Below are positions 8,463-14,742 of a DNA stretch of 64,000 nt, piece by piece (the stretch's first letter is position 1; every line of letters begins with the position of its first letter). Source of the stretch: Flavobacterium frigidimaris (GTDB taxonomy: Bacteria > Bacteroidota > Bacteroidia > Flavobacteriales > Flavobacteriaceae); NCBI GenBank assembly GCA_900129595.1, contig FQWG01000005.1, positions 1-64,000 on the forward strand. Reading direction: 5' to 3'. The notes beneath the pieces were generated by a model. That model was given only the letters and a program-made list of their open reading frames with translations, made no database searches and had not been told where the DNA came from. The translations under genes and the position numbers were made by a program.

Positions 8463-9607
8463 GTGGTTTGCAGGTTTAGTGATTTCGCATAAAGCGAATT
8501 CAGGACTTCTAAAACCAATTCTTCATCTCCGCCATTCATCAGATAATCACGAACTACATCGCCTGCGTGATCCTGAAAATACATGTGTCCGGAATATCTC
8601 GGACGTAAAAAAGCACGTTCCAGAGCCGGTAAGGTATTTTTGAAATAATCATGAGTTAAAGCATTTATTCTGTCACTTTTCCAGGCCTGTAAATGGCCGG
8701 GTTGTCCACCGTTATCGGCAAATATATTTTGTTGAACGTTAGACGATCCGGTAAACTCAGCATATTGGATGGCCTCGGGAATATTTTTACTAAAAGAAGA
8801 AACCGCTAAACCCGTTCCGCCCAGAGAACTGATCATCGGATTATTATTCAAACGTACTAAATCATAAAAGTGAAGTAAGTTTTTGCTGTAACCCGTTCTC
8901 GAATAGTTAGAATATCCGTAGGCAAAAGGGCAGTAGGCAATTGCATCAGAATTGACCATAGCTTCGTAAACCTGAATAGGGTTTCTGTTGAAATTCGCAG
9001 GATCGATAAGCTGTGCCAATTCGCGGAACATTTGTAACGCTTTTTTTCCTGTTTCTGTTGAGATTACTTTTTCTTCAGACTGAAACGGAGCTTCACCCAA
9101 ACTGCAGCAATATTGATAAAAACTCATTAAAACATCAACCGGAATTCCTGCGAAAGCGACCAATCCTTTTTTAGCTAAAGCCAATAAATCGTCATAAGTC
9201 TGAGGGACTTTCAAACCTTTTTTTTCTAAAATATCCAAACGTGCGGCTGCAACCGGAGTCGCGGCATCAATTGGTAACGCCCATAGTTTGTTGCTAAAAA
9301 CGTAACTTTCGTAAGAACGCCCAACAGTATTAAGTTCCTGATCTTTTATATATTCAGCAGAAAGATGATCGGAGAGAGGAAGGATAGCATTGGTGTGCGC
9401 TCCAAAACCTGTCCACGGATGATCGATAACCAATAAGTCGAATCTTTTGGCTAAATCTTCAATTGATGCATCAGCAAATTCCTGCAGGCTTCTTTTCTCC
9501 CATGTAATCTCAACATTTGGATGTAGTTCTGTAAAACGCTGTGCTGTGGCAACCATTGGCAATAAACCTCTTGTGTGATTCCAGGTTATCCCTTTTAGTA
9601 TCGTCAT
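8459..9607 (-). CDS. Solute-binding-like protein without signal peptide (1)
   Basis: 382 residues, first gene of the operon. It resembles sugar-type solute-binding proteins: FTELHPNVEITWEKRSLQEF, FDLLVIDHPWTGFG, SNKLWALPIDAATPVAA and GGTGLAVSSFSKN. The N-terminus (MTILKGITWNHTRGLLP) is the mature fold from the first residue. The reading frame upstream of the ATG has no alternative start and no hydrophobic stretch, and a good promoter ends about 60 bases upstream, so a missed signal peptide is unlikely. It is probably cytoplasmic and divergent in sequence from the second solute-binding-like protein of the operon. A ligand-delivery or ligand-sensing role is inferred, not shown. Confidence 0.8.
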   Translation of the reverse strand: MTILKGITWNHTRGLLPMVATAQRFTELHPNVEITWEKRSLQEFADASIEDLAKRFDLLVIDHPWTGFGAHTNAILPLSDHLSAEYIKDQELNTVGRSYESYVFSNKLWALPIDAATPVAAARLDILEKKGLKVPQTYDDLLALAKKGLVAFAGIPVDVLMSFYQYCCSLGEAPFQSEEKVISTETGKKALQMFRELAQLIDPANFNRNPIQVYEAMVNSDAIAYCPFAYGYSNYSRTGYSKNLLHFYDLVRLNNNPMISSLGGTGLAVSSFSKNIPEAIQYAEFTGSSNVQQNIFADNGGQPGHLQAWKSDRINALTHDYFKNTLPALERAFLRPRYSGHMYFQDHAGDVVRDYLMNGGDEELVLEVLNSLYAKSLNLQTT

Positions 9608-9669
9608 TTTGTTATAATTTAATGGTGATAATTTTGATTGAAGAATAATAAATGTAAAATATACAATTA

Positions 9670-9699
9670 CAAAAATAGAAATAAGATTGAATTGCGCAA
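9670..9699 (-). promoter_or_regulatory. Bacteroidota-type promoter of the minus-strand operon
   Basis: On the minus strand TTG (9699-9697), a 19-base spacer and TATTTTTG (9677-9670) match the TTG-N(17-23)-TAnnTTTG pattern of the Bacteroidota primary sigma factor. Transcription would start near 9663, giving a leader of about 55 bases before the ATG at 9607. Confidence 0.6.
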
Positions 9700-9851
9700 T
9701 GACTGAAGCATTTATTAACAGTCGTTTTTTGCAGGATGTGAATCTGAGGTCTTGTTTTTTTACAAATGATATAAAAAATGTTATAATATCTTAGACTATG
9801 ATCATTTTTTGAGGAATAAGGAAAAAAATTTATCAGTATATTGAGATTAAA

Positions 9852-9867
9852 AATTACATTTGTAATT
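9852..9867. promoter_or_regulatory. Candidate operator over a -7-like element
   Basis: AATTACATTTGTAATT is a perfect 7-bp inverted repeat with a 2-base centre. It contains TACATTTG (9855-9862), which fits TAnnTTTG for the plus-strand operon, although I see no good TTG 17-23 bases upstream. A dimeric repressor bound here would cover the promoter. AT-rich palindromes also occur by chance. Confidence 0.35.
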
Positions 9868-9935
9868 GTGTTTTTTACATTTATTAATTTAGGAACACTA
9901 CAACGATAGAAATAAGGACTAAACAGGAATAAAAT

Positions 9936-10700
9936 ATGTTTTCATTACAAAATAAAAAAGCAGTAATAACAGGAGGCGGTAGCGGAATTGGAAGAGCAAT
10001 TGCAACACTTTTTGCCAAACAGGGAGCAGAAGTACATATCATTGATCTCAGGCTCGAAAGTGCTCAGGAAGCAGTTGAAGATATAAAAAAACTAGGCGGA
10101 AATGTATTTTCGCATGCCTGTAATGTGGCAAACCAAAAAGAGGTTATTGCAACATTTGAAGCCATTGGCAATATACATATTCTGATCAATAACGCCGGAA
10201 TTGCTCATGTGGGTAAAGTTGACACGACACCCGAATCTGATTTTGATCGTGTGATGGAGGTGAACGTAAAGGGAGTCTACAACTGTTTGTTTGCAGCAAT
10301 TCCGCAATTTCGGCTTTCTAGAGGTGGTGTGATAATCAATATGGCATCCATTGCGGCTTGGGTAGGTATTCCGGACAGATTTGCGTATTCTACTGCAAAA
10401 GGAGCAGTTATGGCGATGACATTATCAGTGGCAAAAGATTATATCAAAGAAAATATCCGTTGTAATTCGATTTCTCCTGCAAGGGTTCATACGCCTTTTG
10501 TAGATGGTTTTATTTCGAAAAACTATGCTGGAAAAGAAGCTGAAATGTTCGAGAAATTGTCACAATCCCAACCTATCGGACGTATGGGGAAACCGGATGA
10601 AATTGCAGCCTTAGCTTTATATCTGTGCAGTGATGAAGCAGGATTTATTACCGGAAGCGATTACCCAATCGACGGAGGATTTATTAAATTAAATAATTAA
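9936..10700 (+). CDS. SDR oxidoreductase, probable 2-keto-3-deoxy-L-fuconate/rhamnonate dehydrogenase
   Basis: 254 residues, classical short-chain dehydrogenase: TGGGSGIG cofactor loop near residue 12, NNAG near 85, catalytic Ser in MASIAAW, YSTAK (Tyr and Lys) near 150, and the PARVHTPFVDG segment typical of DHRS6-like enzymes. An acidic residue after the second strand (IIDLR) indicates NAD preference. Enzymes of this subgroup oxidise 2-keto-3-deoxy-L-fuconate or the L-rhamnonate analogue at C4. It is followed by a FAH-family hydrolase that would cleave exactly that diketo product, which is the main support. A hydroxybutyrate dehydrogenase role is the alternative. Confidence 0.75.
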   Translation: MFSLQNKKAVITGGGSGIGRAIATLFAKQGAEVHIIDLRLESAQEAVEDIKKLGGNVFSHACNVANQKEVIATFEAIGNIHILINNAGIAHVGKVDTTPESDFDRVMEVNVKGVYNCLFAAIPQFRLSRGGVIINMASIAAWVGIPDRFAYSTAKGAVMAMTLSVAKDYIKENIRCNSISPARVHTPFVDGFISKNYAGKEAEMFEKLSQSQPIGRMGKPDEIAALALYLCSDEAGFITGSDYPIDGGFIKLNN

Positions 10701-10720
10701 ATAAAGGTACTGGGGTTCTG

Positions 10721-10824
10721 AGTTACTAAGACTCTAGGTTTAAAAAAAATTAAAAGGTTAGTCACTTAAGAAACTTAACACCAAGAAAAACTTAGCATCT
10801 TAGAACCTTAGCTACTTAGTAACT
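10721..10824. repeat. Intergenic inverted repeat (SDR to FAH spacer)
   Basis: AGTTACTAAG (10721-10730) is the exact complement of CTTAGTAACT (10815-10824). The 84 bases between hold further CTTAG/CTAAG words that could pair internally. It fills most of the 143-base spacer between two genes of the plus-strand operon and is one of the window's recurring intergenic stem structures. Confidence 0.5.
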
Positions 10825-10843
10825 TACAATAAAAATAAAAAAT

Positions 10844-11698
10844 ATGAAATTAATACGTTTTGGAGAGATAGGAAAAGAAAAACCAGGAGTTTTAATTGGT
10901 GATAAAAGATATGATGTTTCGTCGATTGTAACAGACTTTAACGAGCGTTTTTTTGAGGAAAAGGGTTTAGAAAAATTACAAAAAGCATTAGAGAGTAATC
11001 CTGCTTTACCAGAAGTGGATGCAAATGTGCGTTTAGGATCGCCTGTAGCGAGACCTTCAAAAATAATCTGTATTGGTTTAAATTATGTAGATCACTGCAA
11101 AGAAACCGGAGCGCCAATCCCAACAGAACCGATCATCTTCTTTAAATCAACCACTTCGTTATGTGGTCCTGCGGATGATGTCGTTATTCCTAAGAATAGT
11201 GTGAAAACGGACTGGGAAGTAGAATTGGCATTTGTTGTAGGGAAAAAAGCAAGTTATGTTGAAGAAGCAGAGGCTTTAGATTATGTTGCAGGATACGCTT
11301 TATTAAACGATTACAGCGAAAGAGAATTTCAAATCGAGCGTGGCGGACAATGGGCTAAAGGAAAAGGATGTGATACATTTGCGCCTCTTGGACCATTTCT
11401 AGCAACGAAAGATGAAGTAAAAGACGTTGATAATTTGTCGATGTGGCTGAGTGTAAACGGTAAAAAGTTTCAGGACAGTAATACTTTAAATCTAGTTTTC
11501 AAAATCCCATATTTAGTACATTATTTAAGTCAGTTTATGACCTTGCTTCCTGGTGATATCATCAGTACAGGAACGCCTCCTGGAGTTGGATTAGGAATTA
11601 AACCTGATCCTGTTTACCTGAAAGCCGGTGATGTTGTAGAACTTGGTATCGAAGGTTTAGGCACGAGTAAACAAACTGCAGTTGCATATAAAAAGTAA
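10844..11698 (+). CDS. FAH-family hydrolase, probable 2,4-diketo-3-deoxy-L-fuconate/rhamnonate hydrolase
   Basis: 284 residues, cytoplasmic. The fumarylacetoacetase-type C-terminal domain has GLNYVDHCKETG near residue 79, metal-ligand glutamates in DWEVELAFVVGK, Asp in LLNDYSERE, GQWAKGKGCDTFAPLGP and STGTPPGVGLGIKP. This pattern is very close to hydrolases that split 2,4-diketo-3-deoxy-L-fuconate or -rhamnonate into pyruvate and L-lactate. The neighbouring SDRs and lactonase supply the earlier steps. Ureidoglycolate lyase and other FAH proteins share the fold but fit the context poorly. Confidence 0.8.
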   Translation: MKLIRFGEIGKEKPGVLIGDKRYDVSSIVTDFNERFFEEKGLEKLQKALESNPALPEVDANVRLGSPVARPSKIICIGLNYVDHCKETGAPIPTEPIIFFKSTTSLCGPADDVVIPKNSVKTDWEVELAFVVGKKASYVEEAEALDYVAGYALLNDYSEREFQIERGGQWAKGKGCDTFAPLGPFLATKDEVKDVDNLSMWLSVNGKKFQDSNTLNLVFKIPYLVHYLSQFMTLLPGDIISTGTPPGVGLGIKPDPVYLKAGDVVELGIEGLGTSKQTAVAYKK

Positions 11699-11720
11699 TC
11701 TAAAAATAAAAAAAAGGGCG

Positions 11721-12734
11721 ATGAAATTTATTGTATGTGAAAAACCACAGGAATTCAAATTAAAAGAAAAAGAAATACCAGAACCAAAAGAAGGTGAAGT
11801 ATTATTAAAAATAAAAAGGATAGGGATTTGTGGTACCGATATTCACGCTTTTGGAGGAACGCAGCCTTATTTTGAATACCCAAGAATCTTGGGGCACGAA
11901 CTGGCTGCAGAATACGTAAAAGGAAACGCTGAAGGTTTTGAGCCTGGAGATAAAGTAACTTTTATTCCGTATTTCAATTGTGGAAAATGTGTGGCTTGCA
12001 GAAATGGCTTAACCAATTGTTGTGTGAATATCAAAGTTTTTGGAGTTCACATTGATGGCGGAATGGCCGAATATGTGACGATTCCCGAGCAATATTTACT
12101 GCACGGTCAAGGATTAGATTATGATCAGTTGGCATTGGTAGAACCGTTGGCAATTGCTGCGCATGGTGTTCGAAGAGCGGCTGTTGGACCTAATGATACT
12201 GTTTTGGTAATGGGCGCCGGACCAATTGGAATTGGACTAATTCAGTTTGCTAAAATTGCCGGAGCAAAAGTGATCGTGATGGACATCAACGAATACCGAT
12301 TGGGTTTTTGTAAAAACGAGCTGAATGCCGATGCAACTATAAATCCGTTAAACGAAAATGTTACTGCAAAACTGGCTGAAATTACCAATGGTGATATGGC
12401 AAATGTGGTTATTGATGCAACTGGAAACAGAAATGTAATGAATGATGCTTTCAATTATATTTCGCATGGCGGAAGATTTGTTTTGGTCGGACTTCAAAAA
12501 GGAGAATTAACGTTCAGTCATCCTGATTTTCATAAAAGAGAATCGACTTTAATGAGCAGTAGAAACGCCACCATTCAGGATTTTGAATATGTAATGGAAT
12601 GTCTTAAAAACGGAAAAATAGATCCAAAAAAATACATTACGCACAGAACTAGTTTTTCAGAAATGATTGACAATTTTGGAGATTTAATTGATCCGAAAAA
12701 TAATGTGATTAAAGCATTAATAGAAATAGAATAA
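11721..12734 (+). CDS. Zn-dependent medium-chain alcohol/polyol dehydrogenase
   Basis: 337 residues from the ATG at 11721. An in-frame start at 11682 would overlap the FAH gene and add 13 residues not typical of the family, so I prefer 11721. It shows CGTDIH (catalytic Zn Cys), GHELAAEY, the four-Cys structural Zn loop CGKCVACRNGLTNCC, and the NAD loop VMGAGPIGIG followed by VMDINEYR. It belongs to the sorbitol/threonine/galactonate dehydrogenase class. Within a deoxysugar oxidation operon it could oxidise the free sugar or a hydroxy acid such as L-lactate or lactaldehyde derivatives. The canonical pathway has no obvious slot for it, so the substrate is open. Confidence 0.82.
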   Translation: MKFIVCEKPQEFKLKEKEIPEPKEGEVLLKIKRIGICGTDIHAFGGTQPYFEYPRILGHELAAEYVKGNAEGFEPGDKVTFIPYFNCGKCVACRNGLTNCCVNIKVFGVHIDGGMAEYVTIPEQYLLHGQGLDYDQLALVEPLAIAAHGVRRAAVGPNDTVLVMGAGPIGIGLIQFAKIAGAKVIVMDINEYRLGFCKNELNADATINPLNENVTAKLAEITNGDMANVVIDATGNRNVMNDAFNYISHGGRFVLVGLQKGELTFSHPDFHKRESTLMSSRNATIQDFEYVMECLKNGKIDPKKYITHRTSFSEMIDNFGDLIDPKNNVIKALIEIE

Positions 12735-12760
12735 GAAAAGAGCGTAAAAATTTAAAAGTG

Positions 12761-12882
12761 TGAAATGTTGGATGTGAAATGTAAATAGTGAGAAGATGGT
12801 AAATTAAAAAGTTCTTTGAACTTATTTTTAAGCTCTTCTCACAGTTAAGGTCTCAGATTTGCATTTCACATCTAACATTTCA
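12761..12882. repeat. Large imperfect hairpin in the deoxysugar operon
   Basis: The 26-base arm 12761-12786 pairs with 12857-12882 at all but two positions. An inner 8-bp stem (GTGAGAAG 12788-12795, CTTCTCAC 12835-12842) continues it. It nearly fills the 195-base gap before the second SDR gene. The arms contain repeated TTTCACATC/GATGTGAAA words, so the element may have arisen by duplication and inversion. Confidence 0.75.
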
Positions 12883-12929
12883 GATTTCAGATTTCACATC
12901 TAACAAATTACTTCTAACATAGTAAAAAA

Positions 12930-13727
12930 ATGGATTTAAATTTAAAAGGTAAAATTATTGTCGTGTCGGGTTCGGCGGGCAAAGAAGGAAGTATAGGAGA
13001 AACAATTATCAAAAGACTGGCAGATGAAGGTGCAATTCCGGTACTTGTCGATCGAAATGACAGAGGTTTTGGTTATGCCGAACAACTTCAAAAAAAAGGA
13101 ATAGATTCATTATTCGTAAAAACAGATGTTACCGATCCTGTTGAAATTGAAAATGCTGTTAAAAAAATAGTTGCAAAATACGGTAAGATTGATGCCGTAA
13201 TCAACAATGTTGGAGTCAATGACGGAGCAGGTTTAGATGCGAGTTATGAGGACTTCATGAATTCGCTGAAACTGAATGTGGTGAGTTATTTTTTATTGAC
13301 AAAATATGCACTTCCGTACCTGAAAGAGTCAAAAGGAAATATCCTGAATATTGGTTCAAAAGTTGCTCTGACAGGACAGGGCGGAACTTCAGGTTATGCT
13401 GCTGCGAAAGGCGGAGTTCTCGGACTTACCAGAGAATGGGCAGTTGATTTAATTGAATTTGGAATTCGTTCGAATGCCATTATTATCGCAGAAAGTTTTA
13501 CTCCTGCATACGATGATTGGTTGAAAACACTTCCGGATGGAGAAACTGTGTTGAAGAAAATCAATAAAAGTATTCCGTTTGAAAGCCGAATGACCAAAAC
13601 CGAAGAAATTGCAGATACGGCACTTTTTGTTATTTCAGATCGCTCGTCGCATACTACAGGACAATTTGTTTTTGTTGATGGTGGTTACGTACATCTGGAT
13701 CGTGCCTTAATTAGTGATGTAAATTAA
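12930..13727 (+). CDS. SDR oxidoreductase, probable L-fucose (or L-rhamnose) 1-dehydrogenase
   Basis: 265 residues. It is a short-chain dehydrogenase with a lengthened glycine loop (SGSAGKEGSIG), NNVG in place of NNAG, catalytic IGSKVAL, YAAAK and a C-terminal GGYVHLDRAL. VDRND after the second strand suggests NAD. L-Fucose dehydrogenases of the non-phosphorylating route are SDRs of this size. Six bases separate it from the downstream lactonase gene, and sugar dehydrogenase plus lactonase are consecutive steps. L-Rhamnose 1-dehydrogenase is an equally reasonable reading, given the rhamnosidases of the adjacent pectin locus. Confidence 0.72.
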   Translation: MDLNLKGKIIVVSGSAGKEGSIGETIIKRLADEGAIPVLVDRNDRGFGYAEQLQKKGIDSLFVKTDVTDPVEIENAVKKIVAKYGKIDAVINNVGVNDGAGLDASYEDFMNSLKLNVVSYFLLTKYALPYLKESKGNILNIGSKVALTGQGGTSGYAAAKGGVLGLTREWAVDLIEFGIRSNAIIIAESFTPAYDDWLKTLPDGETVLKKINKSIPFESRMTKTEEIADTALFVISDRSSHTTGQFVFVDGGYVHLDRALISDVN

Positions 13728-13733
13728 TATAAG

Positions 13734-14564
13734 ATGAATAATCGTATTGATTCACATCAGCATTTTTGGAAATTTGATCCCATAAGAGACAGCTGGATCG
13801 ATGATTCGATGCAAAAGATTCAAAGAGATTTTTTGCCCGAAGACCTTTTGCCGCTATTGCAGCAAAACCAATTTTCTGGTTGTGTCGCAGTTCAGGCGAG
13901 TCAGTCTGAAGAAGAAACCCATTTTTTAGTTGATTTAGCCTCTAAAAATGATTTTATAAAAGGAATTGTTGGCTGGGTTGATTTAAGGGATAAAAATATT
14001 CAAGAAAGATTAGCGCATTTTTCTTCAGAAAAAGCAATTAAAGGATTCCGACATGTTGTTCAGGGCGAAGCTGATGATTTTATGTTTAGAGAAGATTTCC
14101 GTAACGGAATTTCGTCTTTAAAGCAATTCAATTATACCTACGATATTCTTATTTTTCATCGTCAGTTAACTGCAGCAGTAGATTTGGTAAAACATTTTCC
14201 ATATCAGCCTTTTGTTATCGACCATATTGCAAAACCGGATATAAAATCAGATGATATTATTTCGTGGAAAAAAGGAATTCAGGAAATTGCAAAATACGAA
14301 AATGTAAGCTGCAAAATCTCTGGAATGGTAACAGAAGCCCGTTGGAATAATTGGAAACCTTCTGATTTAAAACCGTACTTAGATGTAATTTTTGAAAATT
14401 TCCCTTCCAATAAGTTAATGTTCGGATCTGACTGGCCGGTTTTAAATGTTGCCTCTGATTATTCAGAAGTCGTAGAAACTTTAGAAGAGTATATAGCACA
14501 ACTTTCAACAGAAGATCAGAATAAGATTTGGTTTGAAAATGCCGGTTCTTTTTATAATCTGTAA
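13734..14564 (+). CDS. Amidohydrolase-type L-fucono/L-rhamnono-lactonase
   Basis: 276 residues, cytoplasmic, amidohydrolase-2 family (COG3618-like). The N-terminal metal motif is RIDSHQHFWKFDP (HxH at residues 8-10), with a mid-protein KGFRHVVQGE, DHIAKPDIK, and the C-terminal FGSDWPV with the metal-binding Asp. Lactonases of this group open L-fucono- or L-rhamnono-lactone formed by the sugar dehydrogenase. It is the last gene of the operon, 6 bases after the SDR, and is followed by a terminator. Other lactonases such as 2-pyrone-4,6-dicarboxylate hydrolase share the family but not the context. Confidence 0.8.
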   Translation: MNNRIDSHQHFWKFDPIRDSWIDDSMQKIQRDFLPEDLLPLLQQNQFSGCVAVQASQSEEETHFLVDLASKNDFIKGIVGWVDLRDKNIQERLAHFSSEKAIKGFRHVVQGEADDFMFREDFRNGISSLKQFNYTYDILIFHRQLTAAVDLVKHFPYQPFVIDHIAKPDIKSDDIISWKKGIQEIAKYENVSCKISGMVTEARWNNWKPSDLKPYLDVIFENFPSNKLMFGSDWPVLNVASDYSEVVETLEEYIAQLSTEDQNKIWFENAGSFYNL

Positions 14565-14603
14565 ATAACCGCAAAGTTGTCACACTGATTTCTCCAGTTA
14601 AAC

Positions 14604-14629
14604 CCGACAGTTTTTTGAAACCTGTCTGG
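14604..14629. repeat. Degenerate copy of the CCTAACAGG palindrome family
   Basis: CCGACAG-TTTT / AAACCTGTCTGG is an imperfect member of the palindromic family seen intact at 19507-19533. It sits just downstream of the lactonase stop, followed by GTCATTTCGACTGAAATGAC, itself palindromic. Confidence 0.45.
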
Positions 14630-14670
14630 TGTAATTGTCATTTCGACTGAAATGACAAAAAAGAGTTAAT

Positions 14671-14707
14671 AAAAAAGCAGGCTTTCAATCGGAAAGCCTG
14701 CTTTTTT
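14671..14707. terminator. Bidirectional terminator between convergent operon and GH28 gene
   Basis: A 16-bp perfect stem (14671-14686 and 14692-14707, core GCAGGCTTTC / GAAAGCCTGC) has six A before and seven T after, so it works on both strands. It ends the deoxysugar operon and the oppositely oriented GH28 gene. Confidence 0.88.
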
Positions 14708-14742
14708 TCATTTTACATGTCGCTTTTAACAGCCAACATTTT

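Larger units (their letters stand above)
9608..9935. promoter_or_regulatory. Divergent promoter region between the two catabolic operons
   Basis: 328 bases without a gene. It separates the minus-strand CoA-transferase operon from the plus-strand deoxysugar operon and so probably controls both. It holds a well-formed minus-strand promoter (9670-9699) and a palindrome over a plus-strand -7-like element (9852-9867). The rest is AT-rich with no further structure that I can support. Confidence 0.6.

Noticed and set aside
8317..8643. 108-codon plus-strand ORF opposite CoA-transferase and solute-binding genes
   Set aside because: Antisense shadow spanning the junction of two well-supported genes; no motif.
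4955..9607. Complete ABC sugar transporter
   Set aside because: No permease or ATPase ORF exists on either strand in or around this operon, and both binding proteins lack export signals.
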